A stretch of 64,000 nt of DNA from Brachybacterium tyrofermentans (GTDB lineage: Bacteria > Actinomycetota > Actinomycetes > Actinomycetales > Dermabacteraceae). Position numbers and translations under genes: made by a program. The stretch covers positions 1 to 64,000 of the forward strand of contig NZ_JABUXW010000001.1 in the NCBI RefSeq assembly GCF_014897585.1. The letters are read 5' to 3'. This document shows, piece after piece, positions 39,905-48,322 of this stretch. Position 1 is the first letter of the stretch. Each line of letters opens with the position of its first letter. The notes beneath the pieces are model-generated. The model made no database searches, was not told the DNA's origin, and saw only the letters and a program-made list of their open reading frames with translations.

Positions 39905-40543
39905 ATGCGCGTCCTGGAGATAGACCACCCCCTCGTTGCCCACAAGCTGTCCGTGCTGCGCGATCGCGCCACCCATTCCTCCGTGTTCCGTCAGCTCGCC
40001 GATGAGCTGGTGACCCTGCTGGCCTATGAGGCGACCCGCAACGTCTCGGTCTCGCCGGTCCAGATCGAGACCCCGGTGACCACGATGACCGGCACCAAGC
40101 TCTCGAACCCCAAGCCGATGGTGGTGCCCATCCTGCGCGCCGGCCTCGGCATGCTCGACGGCCTCACCCGCCTGCTGCCCACCGCCGAGGTGGGCTTCCT
40201 GGGCATGGTCCGCAACGACGAGACCCTCGAGGTCACGACCTACGCGAACCGGCTCCCCGACGACCTCTCGGGCCGCCAGTGCTTCCTGCTGGACCCGATG
40301 CTCGCCACCGGGCACACCCTCATCGCGGCCACCGAGTACATGCACGAGCGCGGCGCCCGTGACATCACCTGCGTGACCCTGCTCTGCGCCCCCGAGGGCC
40401 TCAAGGCGATGGAGGAGAACATCGATCCTTCGATCGACCTCACCATCGTCACCGCCGCGATCGACGAGAAGCTCGACGAGAAGGGCTACATCGTGCCCGG
40501 CCTCGGCGATGCGGGCGACCGGCTCTTCGGCGTCGTCGACTGA
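39905..40543 (+). CDS. upp: Uracil phosphoribosyltransferase
   Basis: 212 residues. The enzyme joins uracil and PRPP to UMP in pyrimidine salvage. The PRPP loop is [11 protein letters not shown], the uracil-binding end is [17 protein letters not shown], and [10 protein letters not shown] is a family block. Length and both ends match Upp exactly. The start is fixed by homology and the leaderless box; an upstream in-frame ATG adds 36 non-homologous residues. A strong terminator follows. Confidence 0.97.
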   Translation: MRVLEIDHPLVAHKLSVLRDRATHSSVFRQLADELVTLLAYEATRNVSVSPVQIETPVTTMTGTKLSNPKPMVVPILRAGLGMLDGLTRLLPTAEVGFLGMVRNDETLEVTTYANRLPDDLSGRQCFLLDPMLATGHTLIAATEYMHERGARDITCVTLLCAPEGLKAMEENIDPSIDLTIVTAAIDEKLDEKGYIVPGLGDAGDRLFGVVD

Positions 40544-40577
40544 CCTCCTGCACCTCCGGCAGGTCCCTGCCCCGCCC

Positions 40578-40607
40578 GAACGCCCCCGCCCCTCGGCGGG
40601 GGCGTTC
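40578..40607 (+). terminator. Hairpin terminator after upp
   Basis: Perfect 13-bp stem GAACGCCCCCGCC with loop CCTC, 35 nt after the upp stop. No U-tract follows. Confidence 0.8.
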
Positions 40608-40740
40608 CGCATCTGCGCTCGGGTGGGCGCAGTCGCGACATACGCCGACACAGTTCTCCGCCGTGGCGACACATTCCGTCACACGCGGGCGCCGGCACCG
40701 CCGCCGCCCGCCTGCGGCGTATCGACATGTGAACACCCCC

Positions 40741-40769
40741 TTGCCCGATCGATCCTCAGCAGGCATTGT
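40741..40769 (+). promoter_or_regulatory. Promoter of the methionine-rich micro-ORF
   Basis: TTGCCC (40741-40746), 17 bp, CATTGT (40764-40769), then 7 nt to ATG 40777. The spacing fits a leaderless transcript. Confidence 0.45.
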
Positions 40770-40776
40770 CTGGGGC

Positions 40777-40890
40777 ATGACGTCACCCATCGCGCGCTTG
40801 GAGACCACCCACCGGGTGGTCCGCTCCGCGATGCGCCGAATGATGTTCATGATGATGATGCCGATGATGCATCGTCAGCCGAGCCTCTGA
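40777..40890 (+). CDS. Methionine-rich 37-residue micro-protein
   Basis: The predicted peptide has an ordinary N-terminal half (MTSPIARLETTHRVVRSA) and a second half with nine methionines plus His and Arg (MRRMMFMMMMPMMHR). A promoter with ideal -35/-10 spacing ends 7 nt before the ATG. It lies alone between the upp terminator and an orphan winged-helix regulator, 169 bp upstream of the latter. It could be a leader peptide that controls that gene, a copper-binding micro-protein, or a chance frame. No family is recognised. Confidence 0.4.
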   Translation: MTSPIARLETTHRVVRSAMRRMMFMMMMPMMHRQPSL

Positions 40891-41059
40891 GCGCTCAAGA
40901 CACCTCCGGGGTCGGCTGACAGGAGCCGGCCGGAAGGCGCGGGCCCCAGGTGCTACCGGGAGCACACCCCTGAACGATCCGCCGACAGGCGTCGATCCCA
41001 GGGATCCCGGGTCCACCACCCGCCGCGCTCAGTGCGCCGCACCTCGGAGAACTCTCATC

Positions 41060-41827
41060 ATGACCATCGCCCTGGAACGTCCCACCACCCCGTCCCGCTA
41101 CGCCACCTCGACCCGCGCCCTGCACCGCGCCGGCACCGGAGCCCTGCAGCCGCAGACCTCGGAGGACGGCGTCACGGTCACCCTGTCCGTCACCCTCCCC
41201 GCCGGCACCGGCGACGTCGAGGCCGCCCTGATCGCCGACGACCTGCGCACCCACGCCCAGCGCCTCACGGCAACCCGGCAGGGCCGCACCACCGTCGCGG
41301 TCAACAGTCCGCACGCCTTCGCGGCGACCGGCACCGGGACCCGCTCCGCCGTCCGAGCCCTGCCGCCGCGCAGCCAGTCCCCGGCCGCGGTGAGCCCGCT
41401 GCGCCCGCGCCGGGCCGGCGTCGTCTCCCCGAACTCGCCCGCTCGCAAGGACGCCGAGAATGCCCGCCGCCGAGCACTGCAGGCCACCGCCGTGAGCCCG
41501 TCGACCCCGTCGGTCGCCACCGAGGACAGCCTCGTCATCGACCTGTTCGGCCGCCGCGTGCGGATCGACGGCCAGGATGTCGACCTGACCTACAAGGAGT
41601 TCGAGCTGCTCGGGCAGCTGGCCCAGAACTCGCGTCGCACGATCTCGCGCGAGGAGCTCATGGAGACGGTGTGGGCCGAGTCGCCGGCGGAGACCGGGGA
41701 GCGCACGGTCGACGTGCACGTGCGGCGTCTGCGCACCAAGCTGGGCCGCTACCGCCGCCTGATCTCGACGGTCCGCGGGGCCGGCTACCGCCTCGACCCG
41801 GGCAGCGACGTCGCCATCCTCGGCTGA
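41060..41827 (+). CDS. Orphan OmpR-type winged-helix protein without receiver
   Basis: 255 residues. Residues about 158-250 form a Trans_reg_C winged helix: VDLTYKEFELLGQLAQNSRRTISREELMETVW, then RTVDVHVRRLRTKLG and TVRGAGYRL. The N-terminal ~150 residues are rich in Thr, Pro, Arg and Ala and lack a receiver's acidic pocket and phospho-Asp. It must therefore be controlled by something other than a standard kinase. GGAGAA lies 9 nt before the ATG. A terminator hairpin follows 10 nt after the stop. Confidence 0.82.
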   Translation: MTIALERPTTPSRYATSTRALHRAGTGALQPQTSEDGVTVTLSVTLPAGTGDVEAALIADDLRTHAQRLTATRQGRTTVAVNSPHAFAATGTGTRSAVRALPPRSQSPAAVSPLRPRRAGVVSPNSPARKDAENARRRALQATAVSPSTPSVATEDSLVIDLFGRRVRIDGQDVDLTYKEFELLGQLAQNSRRTISREELMETVWAESPAETGERTVDVHVRRLRTKLGRYRRLISTVRGAGYRLDPGSDVAILG

Positions 41828-41837
41828 TCCGTGAGGT

Positions 41838-41865
41838 CGATGGGCCGCCGCGAGGCGGCCCATCG
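41838..41865. terminator. Bidirectional hairpin terminator
   Basis: Perfect 12-bp stem CGATGGGCCGCC closed by a GCGA (GNRA-type) loop, just after the winged-helix gene. It could also end minus-strand transcripts coming from the small-RNA region to its right. Confidence 0.75.
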
Positions 41866-41877
41866 GCCCCGGAATGC

Positions 41878-41948
41878 GACGAGCGGCCCGGAGCACTCAA
41901 CCGACACTGTCGGGGGCTCACGGACCGCTCGTCATGCCTGTCGTCCGT
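41878..41948 (-). other. Competing stem-loops 3' of the 6C-type RNA
   Basis: GACGAGCGG (41878-41886) pairs with CCGCTCGTC (41925-41933), and inside lies CCGACACTGTCGG. An alternative stem joins ACGGAC (41920-41925) with GTCCGT (41943-41948); the two share bases and exclude each other. On the minus strand they follow the 6C-type core and may form its 3' end or a switch. Confidence 0.4.
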
Positions 41949-41974
41949 CAGGGGTGGGTGCGGGCGATCAGGCT

Positions 41975-42050
41975 GGACGGGCTGCCAAAGTGGGGGAACC
42001 TGGCGTGGTGCCCGTCCGGCCGCTCCCCGTGAGGGGGGTCTCGAGAAGCG
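41975..42050 (-). ncRNA. 6C-type small RNA core (two C-loop hairpins)
   Basis: On the minus strand, 42050 to 42021 folds as an 8-bp stem (CGCTTCTC with GGGGAGCG, two G-U pairs) around a loop with six cytosines. From 42017 to 41975, GGACGGGC pairs with GCCCGTCC, with an inner GCCA/TGGC stem, around a loop with five cytosines. Two adjacent hairpins with C-rich loops define the actinobacterial 6C RNA (B11 in M. tuberculosis). CTGAAC-16-TAACAG, ending about 10 nt before hairpin 1, is a possible promoter. True ends are not known. Confidence 0.6.
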
Positions 42051-42437
42051 ACACATCTGTTAAGTTTTCAACGTACTCGTTCAGCCGGAACACTACCAGC
42101 CCAACCGGGGGATCGCGCCACCCGGTCGCTGATCGCCTCCGTCGTCCCGATCATGCCTCGCACTGCTGTGCGGGCCTGCTCGCCACGACGACGCGCTCCC
42201 TTGGAGTCTAGGCCTTCTCCGGCATCGTGTAAACGCGCCACGCATCCCTGTTTTCGCAGGTGGCATGCAGGTTCAGCGGCATCCTCAGGTGTTGCTCGGG
42301 CCAAACATCTGTCATCAAAAGACCAAACCCGAAGGCGAGGCCCCGGTTCTCCACACGGCGCTCGTCCTCGCCGCGTCACCGGTGCTCCCGGGGCGCGATC
42401 AGCAGGGATTCAGGATCCGCCCCGCGAGCCGTCCTCG
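42051..42437. other. Non-coding stretch right of the 6C-type RNA
   Basis: No supported gene. It is less GC-rich than its surroundings, holds the minus-strand promoter at 42205-42233, and has a 28-codon minus-strand frame (ATG 42154, stop at 42068) with only a weak ribosome-binding site. Confidence 0.5.
42205..42233 (-). promoter_or_regulatory. Sigma-70-type promoter toward the 6C-type RNA
   Basis: Reverse strand TTTACA (42228-42233), 17 bp, TAGACT (42205-42210), one of the best promoter matches in the window. Transcription would start near 42198 and run through the 6C-type core 150 nt later. Confidence 0.6.
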
Positions 42438-43184
42438 TCACGGACGAAGTGTGAGCACCGTCGCATCATCATGGAGCTTGCGCGGGCGTCGAGCGACCTC
42501 GAGCGACCGCTCCCCCGCCCGGATCCCCTCGATCACGCGACGCGGGTCGGCCTCCAGCGCGAGCGCCAGCGACGTGTCGTCGTCCTGATCGAGTAGGTCC
42601 ACGGCCCGGGTGATGCCGTCGGAGACGAGATGCACCGATCCCAGCGTCGCCCGCGGCGTGCGCCCGACCAGTGCCTGCTGCGCTGCCTCGCTCTCGTGCC
42701 GCACCACCCAGAACCCGCCCGTGGCGTTGCGCCGCGCCTCGACGGCCGTGGCCTCCCGCTCCCGGGCGACCACCTCGTCGACCCGTTGATCAGTGATCCG
42801 CGCGACGCGACCATCCGTGCCTCGCAGCAGCAGCGAGGAGTCGCTCAGCACCAGGTGCTCGAGGTGCTCTCCGACCCGTCGTGCGACGACCACGGTGGCC
42901 GAGGGTCCGCCCAAGTCCAGATCGCACTCGTGCTCGTGCAGTCCGCGCACATCGGCGATGGCACCGGCCAGCGCGCTGCGCAGATCGGTGGAGCGGTCCT
43001 GGGCGCGGATCAGCAGGCGCCCGGCGACGACATGGGAGAACCAGGCGACGCTGTGGTGGCAGCCGGCGCGGAAGCGCTGCGGCACCCCGGCCCCGTCCAG
43101 CAGCACGGCCACCTCGCCGAGCGCACCGGCGGCGTCCTCGTTCTCGCCCGTGCCCGCGGGCTCGGACAGCAGGAAGGTGTGCAC
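42438..43184 (-). CDS. PP2C-like phosphatase domain protein
   Basis: 248 residues in one domain with the outline of PPM/PP2C phosphatases: GENEDA near the N-terminus, VAVLLDGAGVP (metal-binding DG), VLSDSSLLLR, HLVSDGITRA and a C-terminal HDDATVLTL. Some spacing and flanking residues differ from classical PP2C, so activity is probable but not certain. Start GTG 43184 is supported by a leaderless promoter. It is divergent from the ParA-like gene (135 bp between starts); a Ser/Thr kinase gene occurs 7.5 kb away. Confidence 0.75.
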   Translation of the reverse strand: MHTFLLSEPAGTGENEDAAGALGEVAVLLDGAGVPQRFRAGCHHSVAWFSHVVAGRLLIRAQDRSTDLRSALAGAIADVRGLHEHECDLDLGGPSATVVVARRVGEHLEHLVLSDSSLLLRGTDGRVARITDQRVDEVVAREREATAVEARRNATGGFWVVRHESEAAQQALVGRTPRATLGSVHLVSDGITRAVDLLDQDDDTSLALALEADPRRVIEGIRAGERSLEVARRPRKLHDDATVLTLRP

Positions 43185-43190
43185 GTCGCC

Positions 43191-43219
43191 ACTGTAGGCA
43201 GGCCCGGGACGTCTCGTCG
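43191..43219 (-). promoter_or_regulatory. Leaderless promoter of the PP2C-like gene
   Basis: Reverse strand TCGACG (43214-43219), 17 bp, TACAGT (43191-43196), then 6 nt to GTG 43184. Confidence 0.55.
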
Positions 43220-43319
43220 AGGAGCGCCCGATGGCCCGCCCCCCGTACAGTAGAGCCGACCCCTGCCACCCGGTCGCACCCGGCCGGGCGGGCATTCAGG
43301 ATCCGGAAGGAACTCATCG

Positions 43320-45113
43320 ATGATCGCGCAGGCGCGGATCACCTCCGACACCACCGCCACCGTGCACCTCGCCGACGAGACCGTCGAGGTCACCGGGGCG
43401 GATCTGCCGGAGATCCGCAATCGGGTGAAGCAGGTCTTCATCACCACCGCCCGTACCGGGGAGAAGGCCGTGGATGTGGTGATCGTCGAGCCCGACGTCC
43501 GTCACCACCTGCGGGTCGAGCCCACCGGCCGGATCGCCGGCCGTGCGGCGGACGACCAGCCGCTGTACGGTCCCCCGATCGATTCGCCCCTGATCGCTCC
43601 GCCGGTCGTCGAGGAGGAGCTGCCCACGGACGACACCGTGGACCTCAGCTCGATCGATCCGGCGATGCTGACGACCGTCGGCGCGAAGCCGGCCCCCGTG
43701 CCGAGCTCCGACACCGCCTCGAGCCCGGTCACCGGCGAGCATGCCGCCATCGGCGCCGACGAGACCGGGGAGCTCCCCGCCGTGCGGTCCCGCGCACGCC
43801 GCCGCCGCGCGGCCGCGATGCCCGCTGCCGAGGGCCAGAGCAGCTCGACCGACTCCGCCCCGTCGCCGCACTCCGCGACCTCGGCGGCTTCTGCATCTTC
43901 GGCGACGTCGGCGACATCGCCGAGCTCCGCCGGGCACAGCCATTCCGCCGCCTCGTCGAGCTCGCCGTCGCCCGCCCCGTCGGCCGCCTCGGCGGAGTCC
44001 GCGCTCTCCGCGTCGTCGGCCCCGGCGGCTCCGTCGGATCCGTCGGATTCGTCGGCGTCGTCGAATTCGTCAGTGCCCGGCACACCGGTGCCGTCCCCGG
44101 TCCCGGCCGCCACCGGCCCCATCCCCTCCCCCGCGTCGAAGCGTCCGCTGCCGGGGCGCACCGCCCCGGAAGCCGAGTCCCGACCCACTCTGCAGGATCT
44201 GCAGAGCTCGACCTCGAAGCCGGAGAAGATCAAGGCCACCCGCGGCATCCCCGGGTTCATCACCCGGGTCACCGGCGGCGCGATCTCCCCGCGGCCCGGC
44301 ACGGCCGAGCGTCGGGACACCGAGCGCCTGGAGCGCGTGCGCCAGCCGCTCGACGGACCGCGCAACATCGCCGTCGTGAACCTCAAGGGCGGGGCCCACA
44401 AGACCACCGCCTCCCTGATGATCGCCGCGTCGCTCGGCGTCACCCGCGGCGGCAACGTGCTGGCCTGGGACAACAACGAGACCCGCGGAACCCTCGGCTG
44501 GCGCGGCATCCCCACCGACCACCACCGCACCGCGGTCGACCTGCTGCAGGACATCGAGAAGCTGCGCGCCCCGGACGCGAGCAACGCGGACCTCGATCCG
44601 TACGTGCGCCCCCAGGGCGAGATGCGCTTCGACATCCTGGCCTCCGACGAGGACCCCGGCTCGGCCGCCTCCATCGACGGCGAGGCGTTCGCGGACCTCA
44701 ACGACGCTCTCTCCCGCTTCTACCGGATCAAGGTCATCGACACCGGCAACAACGTGCGCGCCTCGAACTGGCTGGCCGCTGTGCGCAACGCCGATCAGCT
44801 CGTGATCGTCTCGACCGTGCGTGAGGACACCTTCAACGCGGCCGCGTGGATGATCGACGAGCTGCGCGCGACGGGTCTGGCCGAGCAGGTCGACCACGCG
44901 GTGACGATCCTGTCCCACTCCTCCAAGGGCAAGGTGGATCCGACGCTGCGCGACCGCCTGCTCGCGCACTTCGGCGCCCACACCCGCGCGGTGGCCGAGG
45001 TGCCCTACGAGCAGCAGTTCGTGGACGGCTCCCACCTGGACTGGACGCGCGTCTCGCCGAAGACCAAGGAGGCCTGGCTCGACGCCACGGCACTGATCAT
45101 CGACGGGCTCTGA
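43320..45113 (+). CDS. ParA/MinD-like ATPase with N-terminal domain
   Basis: 597 residues. An N-terminal domain of about 75 residues (MIAQARITSDTTATVHLADE...) is followed by a Ser/Ala/Pro-rich linker (about 150-270) and a ParA/MinD ATPase domain. The P-loop is KGGAHKTT at 356-363: the glycine before the second lysine of ParA's KGGxGKT is His here. DNNETRGTLGW and VIDTGNN stand for switch I and Walker B. GGAAGG lies 9 nt before the ATG. Relatives place proteins or act in septum siting or type VII secretion; none of those partners is nearby, so the role is open. Confidence 0.82.
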   Translation: MIAQARITSDTTATVHLADETVEVTGADLPEIRNRVKQVFITTARTGEKAVDVVIVEPDVRHHLRVEPTGRIAGRAADDQPLYGPPIDSPLIAPPVVEEELPTDDTVDLSSIDPAMLTTVGAKPAPVPSSDTASSPVTGEHAAIGADETGELPAVRSRARRRRAAAMPAAEGQSSSTDSAPSPHSATSAASASSATSATSPSSAGHSHSAASSSSPSPAPSAASAESALSASSAPAAPSDPSDSSASSNSSVPGTPVPSPVPAATGPIPSPASKRPLPGRTAPEAESRPTLQDLQSSTSKPEKIKATRGIPGFITRVTGGAISPRPGTAERRDTERLERVRQPLDGPRNIAVVNLKGGAHKTTASLMIAASLGVTRGGNVLAWDNNETRGTLGWRGIPTDHHRTAVDLLQDIEKLRAPDASNADLDPYVRPQGEMRFDILASDEDPGSAASIDGEAFADLNDALSRFYRIKVIDTGNNVRASNWLAAVRNADQLVIVSTVREDTFNAAAWMIDELRATGLAEQVDHAVTILSHSSKGKVDPTLRDRLLAHFGAHTRAVAEVPYEQQFVDGSHLDWTRVSPKTKEAWLDATALIIDGL

Positions 45114-45165
45114 GCTCCCCGTCCACAACGCGGGCCCCGTCGGCCCGGACGTCGGTCGCGGGGCC

Positions 45166-45171
45166 TAGGCT
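45166..45171 (+). promoter_or_regulatory. -10 box for leaderless SNF2 gene
   Basis: TAGGCT ends 6 nt before ATG 45178; no ribosome-binding site is present. Confidence 0.5.
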
Positions 45172-45177
45172 GGGACC

Positions 45178-48100
45178 ATGCCCACCCGCCGCCTCAGCCT
45201 CGTCGTCGACGAGGACCTGGGACCCTCCCTGTGGGTGCGGGAGGAGACCGGTCCGGGCCGCTCGAAGGCCCTCGAGGATCTCTCCGACCTGCGGCGGGAG
45301 GCCCCAGCTGCTCTCGCAGAGGCCCTCGCCGACGCCCCGGACCAGCTGCGCCACCGGGTGCGGATCGCGGGCCGTGCGGGGGATCGCCGGGTCCCCGCCC
45401 TGCCGCTGAGCGGCACCGCCCTGACCGCCGTCGTGGGTGCGGCCACCGAGCTGCTCGAGGCACGGTTCGGCGACGCCTTCGCCGAGCAGGTCTCCGCGCT
45501 GCTCGCCGACGGCGCCGCGGCCCGGCTCGGCGGCGAGCTGATCGCCATGCCGGACCTCATCGCGGCCACCGTGCTGCATCTGCGTGCGCAGGGCGTCGTC
45601 GCCGACCGCGCGATGCGGGTGCGCGCCCGCGAGCGCTTCGGCCGTCCCGTGCTCGAGTGGCGCGCCCCGGAGCGGGACGCCCCGCCGCTGCTCCACGCCC
45701 TGGTGGACGGGCACGCCCGGTCCGCCTTCGCGGAGCACCTGCGGACCGTGCAGGCTCCCGCCGAGGATCGCCTCGGCGTGCTGTGGGCGCTCGCCGACGA
45801 CGGGGACCTGCGCGCCGACCTGCCCGCGCAGCGCCGGATCACCGCCGCCTTCGACGCCTTCGTGGACTCCGGCCGCCCCGGCGTGCAGCTCACCTCCACG
45901 GACAGCGAGCTGGTGGTGCGACTGTTCCAGCCGCCGGTGGGCACCGCCTGGCCCCTGCAGACCTGCCTGCGGGAGCACGACGGGACCGTGCATCCCATCG
46001 CCGATCTGCGCGCCGTCGGAGACCTCACCGCCGCCGGGGCCGCCGAGGCCTCTGCCGCGGTGATGCGTTTGGCTCCGACGGTGCGCAGCGCATCCGTCGA
46101 CGAGACCGGGGTGGACTGGCTGCTGACCACCGCCGAGGCCGGCGAGTTCCTCTCCCGGGACACCCCGGCCCTCGAGGACGCCGGGGTCACGGTGCTGCTG
46201 CCGCGCGACTGGACGAAGCAGCGCACGACTCTGCGCCCGCAGGAGGCCGAGGAGGAGGGCAGTCAGGAGAGGAAATCCTCCGGCGTGGGCCTGGGCGCGA
46301 TGGCCTCGTTCCGCTGGCGGGTCGCCGTGGGCGACACCGAGCTCACCGAGGAGGAGATGGAGCAGATCCGGGAGGCGCAGTCCGAGCTCGTGCAGCTGCG
46401 CGGCCAATGGGTGCGCCTGGACGCCACCACCCTGCGCGCCGCCGAGCGCTTCCTCGACGCCTTCACCTCCCGCACCCGCGACCGTCGCCTGCGCACCGGC
46501 GACGACGGGATCGTGCAGGACGCCCCGCCCCTCACCTCGCCCGGCGGCCGCCCGTCGGCCCCGTCAACCGCGTCAACCCCGTCGGCCCCGTCGATGCCGG
46601 ATCTCCCGCCCCCGCCGGCCGAGATCGCCGGGCAGGCGCCCTGGCTGGAGATGTTCTCGCTGATCCTCTCCCCCGACGCCGCCGACGTGGACTTCGGGCT
46701 GGCCGCAATGGTCTCCGGGGGCCGCCACGGGCTGGCCCGGCTGATGCCCGGGGCCGAGGGCGCCTTCCCCCACCCGCAGCCCCGTTCCCTGCAGGCCACG
46801 CTGCGGCCGTATCAGGTCGACGGCCTGAACTGGCTGTGGGCGCTGGACCGGATGGGGCTGGGCGGGATCCTCGCCGACGACATGGGGCTCGGCAAGACGA
46901 TGCAGGTCCTCGCCCTGCTGTGCCGTGAGCGGGAGGGCACCGACGCCTTCGGGCACGAGCGGTACTCCGTCGAGGTCCCCGATGTCGTCCCGGCGGCGAC
47001 GCCCGGGAGCGTCGGCCCCACCCTGCTGGTGTGCCCGATGTCCGTGGTGGGGGCCTGGCAGCGCGAGGCGGCGACCTTCGCCCCGCACCTGGCGGTGCAC
47101 GTGCACCACGGCGGCAGCCGCCTGCGGGACGAGTCCTTCGTGGCCGGCGCCGGCGATCTGGACCTCGTGATCACCACCTACTCGCTGCTGGCCCGCGATC
47201 TCCCGGTGCTCTCGGCCGTTCCCTGGCACCGCATCGTGCTCGACGAGGCGCAGCACGTGAAGACCCCGGGCACCCAGGTCACGCGCGCCGCCCGCACCCT
47301 GCACGCCCCCCATCGCCTGGCGCTGACGGGCACCCCGGTGGAGAACAAGCTCGCCGATCTGCACTCCCTCATGGAGGTCGCGAACCCCGGGCTGCTGGGC
47401 AGCGCGAACAGCTTCCGGGACCGCATCGCCACCCCGATCGAGGAGGAGGGGGACAGCGGGGCGCTGAGCCGCCTCAAGCTCGTGACCTCCCCGTTCATCC
47501 TGCGCCGGGTGAAGACGGACCGCTCGATCATCAAGGACCTGCCGGAGAAGAGCGAGCTCACCCGGGTGGTGAACCTGACCCCGGAGCAGGCCGGCCTCTA
47601 CCAGGCGCTGGTCGACGAGCTGATGGCGAAGATCGACGGGGCCGACGAGAAGACCCGGCGCACCCTCGTGGTCTCCACCATCACCCGCCTGAAGCAGGTG
47701 TGCAACCATCCCGCCCACTACCTGGGCGACGGCTCGGCGATCCTGCGCGACGGCCAGCACCGGTCCGGGAAGCTCGAGCTGATCGACGACGTGCTCGAGG
47801 CGGCCTTCGCCGAGGGCGAGAAGGTCATCCTGTTCACCCAGTTCACGACCTTCGGGCATCTGCTGGTCCCCTACTGGGAGGAGCGCTTCGCCGAGATGGG
47901 GGTCTCCTCGGTGCCTTTCCTCCACGGCGGCGTCTCCAAGCACGACCGCGATCAGATGGTCGCCGAGTTCCAGGAGCATCGCGACCGCCCCGGGCTCATG
48001 CTGCTGAGCCTGCGCGCCGGCGGCACCGGCCTCACCCTCACCGCCGCCAACCACGTGGTGCACCTGGACCGCTGGTGGAACCCGGCGGTGGAGAACCAGG

Positions 48101-48312
48101 CCACCGACCGCGCCTTCCGCATCGGCCAGCGCCGCGACGTCACCGTGCACAAGCTGGTCAGCGCCGGCACCGTCGAGGAGAAGATCGACACGGTCCTCGC
48201 GGACAAGCAGTCCCTCGCCGATCTCACCATCAGCCCCGGCGAGGACTGGCTCTCCGATCTCGACGACGACCGTCTGCTGGACCTGCTGACCCTGGACGAG
48301 GACGAGACATGA
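45178..48312 (+). CDS. SNF2-family DEAD/DEAH helicase
   Basis: 1,044 residues. The N-terminal half is the bacterial SNF2-specific region (DUF3670-like, VRLFQPPVGTAWPL). The motor follows with motif I DDMGLGKTM (K573), motif II DEAQ (689-692), motif III LTGTPVEN, then the second lobe with LLSLRAGGTGLTLT and motif VI QATDRAFRIGQRRDV. It should be a double-stranded-DNA translocase, perhaps remodelling protein-DNA complexes. The downstream SWIM-domain gene, 10 bp away, is its usual partner. The start is decided by the leaderless -10 box. Confidence 0.93.
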   Translation: MPTRRLSLVVDEDLGPSLWVREETGPGRSKALEDLSDLRREAPAALAEALADAPDQLRHRVRIAGRAGDRRVPALPLSGTALTAVVGAATELLEARFGDAFAEQVSALLADGAAARLGGELIAMPDLIAATVLHLRAQGVVADRAMRVRARERFGRPVLEWRAPERDAPPLLHALVDGHARSAFAEHLRTVQAPAEDRLGVLWALADDGDLRADLPAQRRITAAFDAFVDSGRPGVQLTSTDSELVVRLFQPPVGTAWPLQTCLREHDGTVHPIADLRAVGDLTAAGAAEASAAVMRLAPTVRSASVDETGVDWLLTTAEAGEFLSRDTPALEDAGVTVLLPRDWTKQRTTLRPQEAEEEGSQERKSSGVGLGAMASFRWRVAVGDTELTEEEMEQIREAQSELVQLRGQWVRLDATTLRAAERFLDAFTSRTRDRRLRTGDDGIVQDAPPLTSPGGRPSAPSTASTPSAPSMPDLPPPPAEIAGQAPWLEMFSLILSPDAADVDFGLAAMVSGGRHGLARLMPGAEGAFPHPQPRSLQATLRPYQVDGLNWLWALDRMGLGGILADDMGLGKTMQVLALLCREREGTDAFGHERYSVEVPDVVPAATPGSVGPTLLVCPMSVVGAWQREAATFAPHLAVHVHHGGSRLRDESFVAGAGDLDLVITTYSLLARDLPVLSAVPWHRIVLDEAQHVKTPGTQVTRAARTLHAPHRLALTGTPVENKLADLHSLMEVANPGLLGSANSFRDRIATPIEEEGDSGALSRLKLVTSPFILRRVKTDRSIIKDLPEKSELTRVVNLTPEQAGLYQALVDELMAKIDGADEKTRRTLVVSTITRLKQVCNHPAHYLGDGSAILRDGQHRSGKLELIDDVLEAAFAEGEKVILFTQFTTFGHLLVPYWEERFAEMGVSSVPFLHGGVSKHDRDQMVAEFQEHRDRPGLMLLSLRAGGTGLTLTAANHVVHLDRWWNPAVENQATDRAFRIGQRRDVTVHKLVSAGTVEEKIDTVLADKQSLADLTISPGEDWLSDLDDDRLLDLLTLDEDET

Positions 48313-48322
48313 GGGACGGTCG

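Noticed and set aside
42068-42154. 28-codon frame downstream of the TTTACA-TAGACT promoter
   Set aside because: The ribosome-binding site is weak and the peptide has no recognisable feature; a non-coding transcript is more likely.
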